A stretch of DNA of 14,381 nucleotides. Origin: Pseudomonadota bacterium. GTDB lineage: Bacteria > Desulfobacterota > Syntrophobacteria > Syntrophobacterales > Syntrophobacteraceae. The stretch's first letter is position 1. Each line of letters begins with the position of its first letter. The notes beneath the pieces are model-generated. The model was not told where the DNA came from. It worked only from the letters and a program-made list of their open reading frames with translations, and ran no database searches. Positions 6,945-14,063 of this stretch are shown in pieces. Position numbers and translations under genes: made by a program. The DNA lies in contig JAEZHY010000147.1 of NCBI GenBank assembly GCA_023416335.1, positions 1-14,381 of the forward strand, in the 5' to 3' direction.

Positions 6945-8747
6945 TCATCTTCGTGGATTTCTGATTCCGGTTGCCGCTTCGTCCGGGAGCACCACCCCGG
7001 ATGGCGACCGGTTCAAGAGTTTTACTCCCAGTTCAGGGAACCGGTATGAAACCACATTGATGCAGCCGTACTCCTGGCCGATTTCAAAAAGGGCCTCAAG
7101 CGGGCGGCCGAGCGCCTGGGTCAGAATGATCCGGTTGACGCCCGCATGTCCCACGATGAGAATTGGTCCCCGTGTGGAGTTCAAAATTCGGTAAAAGGCC
7201 GGAAGGATTCGCAGGGTACAATCGAGAAAGCTCTCCCCGCCGGGCGGCCGGAAGTTGACGATATCGATCCCTCTTTGTCGAAAATCCTCGGGGTGTTCCG
7301 TCCGGACTTCATCGAATGTGAGTCCTTCCCAGTCGCCAAGAGCGATCTCCCGCAACTCGGGTTCCTGGATAAAGGGCAAGCCGTGAGGGCCAGCAATGAT
7401 TTGGGCCGTGGATACCGATCTTTTCAGATTGCTGCAGAAAACCGCCGAAAGAGGTACATGCTGCAATGCTTCCGCCAGTTCCACCGCCTGTTGGACCCCT
7501 TCCGCATTCAAGGGAAGATCGGTTTGTCCTATAAAGCGTTTCGATTCGCTCGAAGACTGGATGGCTCCGTGCCTGACGATATAGATCGATCTGCCAAATC
7601 CGGCCGATGCGGCCCGCAGGTTTCTTTCGTGCCGCTTTATCAGATCTTCCGGAGAACGACAAACAATCGCTTCGATTCGCGATGCGATGCTCTTCGCGTT
7701 CTCCAGGCGCCTTCCGATTTTCGCTTTGACTTCCGGTCGGTCTGCGTAGCGGCTGAGTGCTTTTCCGAAACGTTCTTCCAGGGAAACCGGGCTGTTTTCC
7801 TCAACGTACTTGTCGGCGAGATAGATCAGATCGGCTTCATCCACCGATGGTCCGCGTGAATGAATGTCCATGTGCTTTGCGACAATTTCCCCCACTCTCG
7901 GGCAACCCATTTCGGAGAGAATGCGTGCTCCCGCCTCCGCGTGGTTCGGCCGGTCCCTGGCGATATCGTGAAGTTTTCCGGCGGCAAGGATAAGGGGAAT
8001 GTTCAGGGATAGTCCCGCTAGGTTCAGGTGCACGGCAAGCAACCTGGCAACCTCGGCCACCATGGCGGAGTGGGCGACAACTTTTTCCGGTACGTTCAGA
8101 TGCCGCCAGATGGACTCGCACTCAGCCTCTGTCGGGATGTCCTCGTTGGTCCGGCGCTGCACGAGCGCCCGGTAGTCGGACTGCGTGTCGCAATCCAGGA
8201 GAATATTTTCGTCAATGATGTCCAGGTCGATAGCGTCCTTCTCGTAGCGCTCCAGGAATGAGCGAAGTCCGCCCGGATAGTCGGAGGGCAGGTCTTGTCT
8301 GAGATAAGCTGCCGGGATGAGAGGAGGATGTCCGCGTTGGCCGTCGAACCGCGGGTAAACAATCCTGGGGTCGTGGCGATTGAAAGCATCACGCAGCGCC
8401 CGGATAGTACCGGGTTTAACGAGAGGAATATCGGCCGGAAGGAGGAAGATGCCGTCTATTTCAGTTTCAAGGCTTTTTACCCCGGCCAGAATGGAGGAAA
8501 ACATTCCCAGTTCGTATCGATCGTTCTTTATCCAACGAACGCCCAGCCGGTCCAGAACGGGAATGATTTCGTCGGCCCTGTGCCCAACCACCACTCTTAC
8601 GTCGGTAATACCTGCCTCGATGAACCGTGAGACGGCCTCCTCGATCAGGGTGGAGGCTCCAAGCGATGCGAGCAGCTTGAGATAACCCATCCTGGACGAA
8701 TAGCCGGCCGCAAGTACTAGTGCAGCGATGCGAGGAGGAACGCTCAT
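6945..8747 (-). CDS. Three-domain protein: MobA/MocA-like nucleotidyltransferase, HD domain, histidine phosphatase
   Basis: A 600-residue fusion. Domain 1 (about 5-195) is an NTP transferase: LAAGYSSRMGYLK (12-24) for nucleotide binding, LLPADIPLV (102-110) with the metal-binding aspartate, and RGHPPLI (138-144), as in the MobA/MocA enzymes that add GMP or CMP to molybdopterin. Domain 2 (about 215-365) is an HD metal phosphohydrolase: His226, His260-Asp261 (KLHDIAR), His289-His291 region (AKHMDIH) and Asp312. Domain 3 (about 386-580) is a histidine phosphatase: YIVRHG with nucleophile His393, LKRS with Arg443, Glu474 (GDWEG) and His534 (VGHAG). All catalytic residues are present. Next to a xanthine-dehydrogenase-family gene, a role in cytidylating the molybdopterin cofactor is plausible. 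I recall a similar family near mop in Desulfovibrio vulgaris (around DVU1551). The ribosome site before ATG 8747 is weak. Confidence 0.9.
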   Translation of the reverse strand: MSVPPRIAALVLAAGYSSRMGYLKLLASLGASTLIEEAVSRFIEAGITDVRVVVGHRADEIIPVLDRLGVRWIKNDRYELGMFSSILAGVKSLETEIDGIFLLPADIPLVKPGTIRALRDAFNRHDPRIVYPRFDGQRGHPPLIPAAYLRQDLPSDYPGGLRSFLERYEKDAIDLDIIDENILLDCDTQSDYRALVQRRTNEDIPTEAECESIWRHLNVPEKVVAHSAMVAEVARLLAVHLNLAGLSLNIPLILAAGKLHDIARDRPNHAEAGARILSEMGCPRVGEIVAKHMDIHSRGPSVDEADLIYLADKYVEENSPVSLEERFGKALSRYADRPEVKAKIGRRLENAKSIASRIEAIVCRSPEDLIKRHERNLRAASAGFGRSIYIVRHGAIQSSSESKRFIGQTDLPLNAEGVQQAVELAEALQHVPLSAVFCSNLKRSVSTAQIIAGPHGLPFIQEPELREIALGDWEGLTFDEVRTEHPEDFRQRGIDIVNFRPPGGESFLDCTLRILPAFYRILNSTRGPILIVGHAGVNRIILTQALGRPLEALFEIGQEYGCINVVSYRFPELGVKLLNRSPSGVVLPDEAATGIRNPRR

Positions 8748-8881
8748 CGGTCTCTTCTAACTGGTTCGGAGGCGCCGGATGAGGACCCGGACCGATCGAA
8801 AATGACTGAGCCGAAGTTCGCAGCATCCAATGGAAATCCGGCTATATCTCGAGACACACTCATGAACAAACCTCTATCGAT

Positions 8882-10247
8882 CTATTCCGATGAATTTCGG
8901 CCCCGCAAATCCAGAAGGACACGCTTGGGACTGTTCCGACCTAACTCCCGCCCTCTGGGCAGAACTGTTATATCTAAGGCGAGCGCTTTCTCCCGAAGTT
9001 CGAATTCTAACACCGGGAGGGTATTAAGGGGGTCTACTATTTCGGCCGAAATATGCCGATTTTCGGGGTCCGTGACCTCGACTTCAATACGCAATCGATC
9101 TCGGCCACGCTCTCGAACCAGGGCCGCACTGAAATCCAGCACCTTTTCAACGGGAAAGATGGCCTCGTCCAGGTCTGCCATGCTGATGGTCCCGCCGGTT
9201 GCCAGGCGGCAGAGCGAGTCACCCGGCCGCGTACCGGTTCCAGCAGTTTGAGTGCGGATCCACAGGGGCAGGGGACCGGCAGAAAACGGCTGAGGTCACC
9301 CGTGCGATATCGGATGAGAGGCATCGCTTTCCGAGTGATTGTGGTAAAAACCACCTCACCGGGCTCACCTTCCGGGAGAGGACCTCCCGTACGGGGCTCG
9401 ACAATTTCGACATAGAGATCGGCCTCTCTCAGGTGATAGCCTTTCCTTGCATCGCATTCCACACCGCCGCCGAAGCCCATCTCCGTCATGCCGTAGTGGG
9501 TGTAGACCTCGCAACCCCAGGTGTAACGGAGCGCGTTCGATACGGCCTCCGGAACATTATCCGCACTGAGCAGCACAGCTTTGGGAGCTGCCATGCCGCC
9601 GCTCGACCTTGCCAGTCGGAGCACTTGTGTTGGAAGCCCCACCAGGCAGTCGACGCGTTCTTTCTCCATGATCGCCAGAGTCTCGGAAGCATTCCGGACA
9701 AATCCATGAGGAATACCGGTTGCGCCCAGACGTTGAAGCCCCTTCGCCAGGAGGTCCCCCACGCTGCCCGGGAGAGTGCCGGGCATCAGGATCAGGACTT
9801 TGTCGCCGGGACCGGCAAGTGTTGCCATGCCGTGATGGAAGAAGTCGATGGTTCCTTCGTGGTCGCCGGAGGTGAAGAAAACACGCTTTGGATTGCCCGT
9901 CGTCCCGGATGTCTGGAGCGTTACGACCCGATCGATTTCGCTTTGGGAAACGCAAAGAAAGCTTAGCGGCTGGCGCCCGATCTCGTCTGCCGTCGTGAAA
10001 GGCAGCTTTGCGAGGTCCTCCGGAGAAACAATATCCTTTGCCGAAAAGCCTGCCAGATGCTTTCGGTAAAATGGACTGCGTGCTTGTGCCCAGTCGATCG
10101 TCTCCGGAGTCTTTCGATTCGGCAGGAATCGATTCGCTCCCTGGTGAGTTCCCGGCTTTCCCCGCCGATCTTCCCGGAGATCCAGTCGTCCAGGGGAGTG
10201 ATTCGAAGAATTCCTGCCTTCACCATTTTTCCGTTTGCCCCGGTCAT
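8882..10247 (-). pseudogene. PaaK-like AMP-forming CoA ligase, broken by two frameshifts
   Basis: Read through two corrections, this is a phenylacetate-CoA-ligase-like adenylate-forming enzyme of about 455 residues, close to the family's usual length. Frame A (10247-10104) gives ITPLDDWISGKIG and ends at ERLR. Frame B (10104-9223) continues ETIDWAQARSPFYRKHL, then the P-loop TSGTTGNPKRV, YTHYGMTEMGFGGG, GEPGEVVFTT, LIRYRTGDLSR and PCPCGS. Frame C (9223-8882) continues LATGGTISMADLDEAIFPVE, the C-terminal lid domain. Each shift equals loss of one G in a G-run. ATG 10247 overlaps the upstream stop by ATGA, so it is the native start; a longer frame-B start at 10266 yields a non-homologous, Arg-rich N-terminus. 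Relatives lie beside mop in Desulfovibrio, from memory (DVU1553 family). Substrate unknown. It is a pseudogene or carries sequence errors. Confidence 0.85.
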
Positions 10248-10387
10248 GGCTCACACCCTGCGGCACCTAAGTGTTTTTCCGCAATGAGGAGAAAATATCC
10301 GAACTCAGCCCGGGAGAGGGTATGCCCGAATTCCAACCCTTCCGAGGAATCGGCGCCGGTAATCTCCCTCCAAAAGGGTTTTGCGGA
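10244..10387 (-). other. Non-homologous 47-residue tail of Mop (deletion scar)
   Basis: From about 10387 to the stop, the reading frame no longer matches the molybdenum hydroxylase family. The tail includes AKPFWREITGADSS and ends FGYFLLIAEKHLG plus a short end. Its stop is coupled to the ligase start by an ATGA overlap, as expected for the native C-terminus of whatever gene once preceded the ligase. The ending GYFLLIA-K is reminiscent of the C-terminus of some SAM-dependent methyltransferases, but this is only an impression. Confidence 0.6.
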
Positions 10388-12481
10388 GCGGCTTCCGCCG
10401 GCAGGGCCGCTGTTCGGGGTGAACGCGGTATCGTTCATGACCAGTTGGATCTTTTCGGGTGCGATGCCAAGCGGCCGCAACGCTTCCTGCGCCGTACCGA
10501 GGCATCCCATATCCGCCCCCTGGCCGTGGTCTTCCCAGCTTGAAAACACCGTGACGCCTTCTTTGGTGAGTTCAACGGCAATCTCCGAGCCGTCAGGTCC
10601 GTCGAGTCCGCAGCCATAGATCCCGATCGATACGCCGACGCCTTTTTTAACGTCAGCCGTCGATTCGGCTTTCACCTTCTCTTTTGCTTTGCGGTAAAGC
10701 GGACGCAGCTTGTCGATCATCTCCTGGAAGCTGAATACTTCGGGCTCCTGGCCGGTCGGAGTCGTGTCGCCCGGTTTGTAGACGTTCAACGCGCGCAGTT
10801 CCAGCGGGTCCATGCCTATCTTTTCCGCCAGTTCGTCCATCAGGACCTCGCTTGCGAGGAAACTCTGCGGCGAACCGTAGGCGCGGAAGGCGGATCCCCA
10901 GGCGTGGTTGGTGCATACGGTCTTCCCAACCCCACGGATATTGGGAATTCCGTAGCCGGAGCCAATGAACTGTGCGCCTCGGACGGTCAGAAGATCGCCA
11001 AATTCCGAATAGGGGCCGTGATCGACCACCCAGTCGGATTCCATGGCGACGAGCTTTCCGCTCCTGTCCGCTCCGTATTTGAGTTTGACGAAGAAGGGCG
11101 AACGTTTGCCGGTATAGGTGATGTGCTGATGGTAATCGTACATGAGGAAGACCGGACGACCGGTAGCCATGGCCGCGACTCCGACAAGGGCCTCCATTGT
11201 CGGGCTGAATTTGTACCCGAAGGTGCCTCCCGAGGGGTTTTGAATCAGGCGAAGCTTATCGAGTTCGACTCCGAGCCCCGGCGCGATCATGGCTGCATGA
11301 AGGTAAATGCCTATGCTCTTCGAATGAATGGTTAGCCGGCCTTCCTCGTCGTAGTATTCAAAACCCACATCGGGTTCGATGGTCAGATGGGGTTGCCTCT
11401 GGAGGTAGAAATCATCTTCCACGACAAAAGCCGCCGAATCCATGAGAGGCTTGGTTTCGCCGCCCTTCGCTATCTTCTGCTCGAAATAGACGTTTGGAGT
11501 TCCGGGATGGATTTCGATGGCTCCATCTTCCATGGCGGCAGGCGCGCTCATGTACGCAGGCAGTTCTTCGAGCTTCACCACCACCTTATCTGCAGCCGCT
11601 TTTGCGTTCTCGAAGGTGTCCGCGCAGACGATTGCAATGGCGTCTCCGTACTGGAAGACTTTCGAATCGCAGAGAATCGGCCGGTCCCAGCCGTCACCTT
11701 TGTTCGTCGGGAAGGTGATAAGGCCTGTAATGCGGTTTTTGCCTTTGACGTCCTTATGTGTGACCACTTTATGGACGCCGGGCATCTTTTCCGCTTCGGA
11801 AGTGTCGATGGAAAGAATATTTGCATGGGAAACTTTGGCCTGGACGAGGGCCATCTGCAGGGTCTCGGGAGGGAGCTTGAGACCCAGGTCCGCGCCGTAG
11901 TCGCAGGTTCCGGTTACCTTGGCAAGTGCGGAGGGGCGGGGGTATGTTGAGCCCCGGATCTTTCCGTCTGCGGGGCTTTTGAAAGCAAGTTGTTCGGCGG
12001 TGGTCTCGCCTCTCAGGATCCGGGCCGCATCCATAACGGCGTCAACCAGGGGTTTGTACCCGGTGCACCGGCAGGCATTGCGATGCTTCTGAAACCAGTC
12101 CCGCACTTCTTCACGGGTAGGCTTGGAGTTCTGATCCAGGAAGGCCTTTGCTGAGACGATAAACCCGGGGCTGCAAAAACCGCATTGTGCTCCGCCGTGA
12201 ACCATCCATGCGACCTGGAGGGGGTGCAGGTTCTCAGGAGTCCCAATGCCTTCGATGGTGGTGATTGCGGCTCCTGCCTCGATTTTGCTCATCCTGGTCA
12301 CGCACGAACGGACCACTTTCCCGTCCATGATGACCGAACAGGCGCCGCACTGGGCCGTGCCGCAACCGACCTTGGTGCCTGTCAGGCCGAGTTGGCTGCG
12401 AAGCACGTCCGCCAACGTAGCCTCGGGGTCTGCAATGACCGTACGGTTTATCCCGTTGATGTTGAGGACCTTCTTCTCCAT
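10244..12481 (-). CDS. mop: Mop-type molybdenum aldehyde oxidoreductase, C-terminally truncated and fused to a foreign tail
   Basis: 745 residues. Residues 1-698 closely match Desulfovibrio gigas aldehyde oxidoreductase (907 aa). The [2Fe-2S] ligands are Cys40, 45, 48 and 60 (plant-ferredoxin type) and Cys100, 103, 137 and 139 (CGFCSPGF, CRCTGY), at the same numbers as in D. gigas. Cofactor-domain motifs follow: KVTGTCDYGADLG, GGTFGYKFSP, AFRAYGSPQS, DHGQGADMG and NSGPAGGSR. Homology stops right after GGSR. The last 47 residues are unrelated, so about 200 residues are missing, including the segment with the catalytic glutamate (Glu869 in D. gigas). The enzyme should be inactive. The tail's TGA forms an ATGA overlap with the ligase start. 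ATG 12481 has GGGAG at 12488-12492, so the extra 13 residues of an earlier in-frame start are not used. Confidence 0.92.
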   Translation of the reverse strand: MEKKVLNINGINRTVIADPEATLADVLRSQLGLTGTKVGCGTAQCGACSVIMDGKVVRSCVTRMSKIEAGAAITTIEGIGTPENLHPLQVAWMVHGGAQCGFCSPGFIVSAKAFLDQNSKPTREEVRDWFQKHRNACRCTGYKPLVDAVMDAARILRGETTAEQLAFKSPADGKIRGSTYPRPSALAKVTGTCDYGADLGLKLPPETLQMALVQAKVSHANILSIDTSEAEKMPGVHKVVTHKDVKGKNRITGLITFPTNKGDGWDRPILCDSKVFQYGDAIAIVCADTFENAKAAADKVVVKLEELPAYMSAPAAMEDGAIEIHPGTPNVYFEQKIAKGGETKPLMDSAAFVVEDDFYLQRQPHLTIEPDVGFEYYDEEGRLTIHSKSIGIYLHAAMIAPGLGVELDKLRLIQNPSGGTFGYKFSPTMEALVGVAAMATGRPVFLMYDYHQHITYTGKRSPFFVKLKYGADRSGKLVAMESDWVVDHGPYSEFGDLLTVRGAQFIGSGYGIPNIRGVGKTVCTNHAWGSAFRAYGSPQSFLASEVLMDELAEKIGMDPLELRALNVYKPGDTTPTGQEPEVFSFQEMIDKLRPLYRKAKEKVKAESTADVKKGVGVSIGIYGCGLDGPDGSEIAVELTKEGVTVFSSWEDHGQGADMGCLGTAQEALRPLGIAPEKIQLVMNDTAFTPNSGPAGGSRSAKPFWREITGADSSEGLEFGHTLSRAEFGYFLLIAEKHLGAAGCEP

Positions 12482-12619
12482 TCGTTTCTCCCAGGTCTGA
12501 GGTGAAAGACGAACCTCCACTCAGGTACCCTCGGCAAAGCCGCATATGGTACCCGTACTCCCGGAACAGGGCACGCTCCATCGTGCGCCGATCCGACGAT
12601 ATCCCTGCAAGCGGTTTGC

Positions 12620-12793
12620 TCACCGCAAGCTGCCTGGAAAAAACAGCTTCAAAGAACTTGGACTCTTATGTATTTCACATCCCCGGGAGGCCGGGCTGGA
12701 ACGTACTATCCGGACAAGCCGACAGGCACGCGGCACCGGAAAAATGCGGGAACTGTGTGTCGCCACGGCATTCTTGACTGGAGCTGTTTGCAT
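12620..12793 (-). CDS. Possible 57-codon leader ORF or gene remnant
   Basis: ATG at 12793 is preceded by GAGGAGG (12799-12805) at five bases, one of the best ribosome sites in the window, and lies downstream of the consensus promoter. The encoded peptide begins MQTAPVKNAVATHSS and becomes Arg/Ser-rich, which does not look like a folded protein. The neighbouring frame looks more protein-like after the first codons (CRGDTQFPHFSGAACLSACP), so this may be the start of a gene that lost its frame. No homolog is recognised. Confidence 0.25.
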   Translation of the reverse strand: MQTAPVKNAVATHSSRIFPVPRACRLVRIVRSSPASRGCEIHKSPSSLKLFFPGSLR

Positions 12794-12937
12794 TGGATCC
12801 TCCTCGCGGCCTCTTCACAAGAAATGTACTGGTTGCATTACGTTACGAAAAAAGCAGTAAGAACAAAATATACCGGCACAGCGGGCTGCTTCACTCCTCC
12901 GCAACCGCAGAGAGGAAGATTATGCGAGCTTTTGCAC

Positions 12938-12967
12938 ATTATAGATGTCGATATCGCAATATGTCAA
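12938..12967 (-). promoter_or_regulatory. Consensus sigma-70 promoter upstream of mop
   Basis: On the minus strand TTGACA (12967-12962) and TATAAT (12943-12938) are separated by 18 bases. Both hexamers match consensus perfectly. The predicted start of transcription is near 12931, which gives mop a leader of about 450 bases. A dyad, ATGTCG (12945-12950) with CGACAT (12971-12976), spans the -35 and spacer, and the spacer holds the 8-bp palindrome CGATATCG (12950-12957), so repressor control is plausible. Confidence 0.7.
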
Positions 12968-12976
12968 TTACGACAT
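12945..12976. promoter_or_regulatory. Candidate operator dyad over the mop promoter
   Basis: ATGTCG and CGACAT are perfect inverted arms with 20 bases between them, covering the -35 and spacer of the promoter. The region also reads as two imperfect 16-base direct repeats starting ATGTC at 12945 and 12961 (11 of 16 matches). On the minus strand, CGTTATGTCG at the outer edge is loosely like the molybdate-regulator ModE half-site, but the full ModE pattern is not met. The regulator is unknown. Confidence 0.35.
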
Positions 12977-13161
12977 AACGCTGCCGGAAAAATGGAGGGG
13001 GAAAGCTCGAAGACTCAAACCTCGAATTGAATGGATTCTATGAAAGAAAGAAACGAAAGAGGTGATCGATGGGAACGGCTCAATGCAGATGCCGATAATA
13101 ACAGTATCGATTTAGCCCCTGCAATTCTTCGCCGGACTCAGCTCCGACCTTGCTGGCCTTC

Positions 13162-13193
13162 GGCCCGGGCAGCAAAAAGGTGCTGCCCGGGCC
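13162..13193. terminator. Perfect 13-bp GC stem-loop
   Basis: GGCCCGGGCAGCA (13162-13174) pairs perfectly with TGCTGCCCGGGCC (13181-13193) around a six-base loop. It lies 118 bases downstream of the stop of the minus-strand 104-residue gene, so it could end that transcript before the mop promoter. No T-run follows on either strand, so intrinsic termination is uncertain; a mobile palindrome is an alternative. Confidence 0.45.
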
Positions 13194-13310
13194 TACACCT
13201 CCAGTTCCCGGCCGGCGCGGTCGGGAAACCGTGCTCAAAATGGTGGGAATATAGTTTCATTTTCGTTCAATGGTCGCCGGGAGGCGCTCGGCCAAAGGGG
13301 ACTTTTTCGT

Positions 13311-13625
13311 TCAGCGACCCGAAGCGATTTGGCTTTCGTCCTCTTTGACAATTTCCCAGTTCGTCTCGAATGTGTTGTCCAGAGCGGTATAGACAAATCC
13401 CATCATCTTCCCGACTCCGGGCATCTGCCTGGGAACCGATTTCCAGTAACTCAGATAAATTGCCGGCACCAGGCGGGGGTTGCCGGTTCTTGGATCGTCT
13501 CCGGTAGCCGACCAGAGTTCCCGTTTTTCCAATACCTTCCACAAGGTCCCATGTTTCTTGCTCCTGACAAAGTCGCCCACTCGCGGCAGATTCTTCTTCA
13601 AGGCTATCTCGTCATGGCTGTACAT
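13311..13625 (-). CDS. Protein of unknown function (104 aa)
   Basis: I recognise no family. Starting at ATG 13625 the product is 104 residues, soluble, with no signal peptide, membrane segment or cysteine. It is rich in Lys and Trp for its size (GTLWKVLEKRELW, YLSYWKSVPRQ, ETNWEIVKE) and contains a Gly/Asp-rich turn (SATGDDPRTGNPRL). The start is set by AAAGGAG eight bases upstream; an extension of 25 codons is open but lies upstream of this ribosome site and contains an implausible CAHC/Lys-rich stretch. The gene stands alone between two GC hairpins. The ribosome site and composition support a real gene; the aromatic-rich beta pattern might suggest a small binding domain, but no function can be named. 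Confidence 0.65.
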   Translation of the reverse strand: MYSHDEIALKKNLPRVGDFVRSKKHGTLWKVLEKRELWSATGDDPRTGNPRLVPAIYLSYWKSVPRQMPGVGKMMGFVYTALDNTFETNWEIVKEDESQIASGR

Positions 13626-13702
13626 AGGAAAAGCTCCTTTCCGGCAGTGTGCGCAAGAGTTCGGCAATCCGGCAAGCATTTTCACAAAGACAGGGTTCAC
13701 GT

Positions 13703-13729
13703 CCGCACCCGGGTGCGTGCCGGGTGCGG
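13703..13729 (-). terminator. Perfect 10-bp GC hairpin between the two small genes
   Basis: CCGCACCCGG (13703-13712) and CCGGGTGCGG (13720-13729) pair perfectly around a 7-base loop. It lies 22 bases after the stop of the 103-residue gene on the minus strand, which is where a terminator is expected. No T-run follows, so it may act with Rho or as an mRNA 3' stabiliser. Confidence 0.45.
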
Positions 13730-13750
13730 GAGTCAGGGATTTCGTCTGCC

Positions 13751-14063
13751 CTATTTCCTGATAACCTTTTGTGTGGAAGGGTAATAAAAAGCAGGACCGA
13801 GTTCATCGAACGATAAACTGTTGAATACATGGTGCCCGTCGATGTCCATCACTCTCAGGTCATCTGTTTGGGACAGGTCGCCCATGATCGGAAAAGCGGG
13901 TACCGTACTGCTTTTTGACCTTCTCCACCGAAACCTCATGAGCGATGAACCTGGAGATTCCCGTTGCCGCGAGGCGCTTAATGAAGTCGGGAGAGTCCAG
14001 AGACTCGAAGGTGGTTAGTACGAGAATGGGCCCACTTCCAGTGAAAATCATTGCAGCTTTCAT
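13751..14063 (-). pseudogene. Small conserved-looking protein (about 103 aa) with a +1 frameshift
   Basis: Two overlapping frames join into one sensible protein. Frame 1 (14063-13893) encodes MKAAMIFTGSGPILVLTTFE and on to KKQYGTRF; frame 2 (13891-13751) continues PIMGDLSQTDDLRVMDIDG and ends STQKVIRK. The junction is a run of four T on the minus strand (13895-13892); removing one T restores a 103-residue frame. I recall short uncharacterised proteins with this look (MKA-hydrophobic-TGSGPI, then DLxQTDDLRVxDxDGHHVF), but cannot name a family. ATG 14063 has an excellent ribosome site (AAGGAGGT, six bases away), and a near-consensus promoter lies upstream. Either a single-base error or a recent inactivation. 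Function unknown. Confidence 0.7.

Larger units (their letters stand above)
12482..13310. other. 829-base gene-poor block upstream of mop
   Basis: No confident gene. It contains a consensus promoter (12938-12967) about 450 bases before mop, a candidate leader reading frame of 57 codons (12620-12793, minus), a strong plus-strand ribosome site before a 9-codon frame (13069-13098), and a 13-bp stem-loop (13162-13193). On the minus strand, the third frame between about 12800 and 12500 has protein-like stretches with cysteines (AACLSACPD) interrupted by TGA and TAA, which could be a gene remnant. It may be a long regulatory leader or the scar of lost genes. Confidence 0.55.

Noticed and set aside
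10248..10266. Upstream start at 10266 for the ligase in frame B
   Set aside because: The resulting N-terminus is Arg/Asn-rich and unlike the family, whereas frame A from 10247 gives the typical TPLDDWISGKIG start and an ATGA overlap.
12781..12800. Sigma-54 promoter-like GG...GC pair upstream of mop
   Set aside because: The spacing between GG and GC is two bases too short for the sigma-54 consensus.
13031..13348. Plus-strand 105-codon frame
   Set aside because: No ribosome site before its ATG, Arg/Cys-rich low-quality composition across a stem-loop, and it overlaps the minus-strand 104-residue gene.
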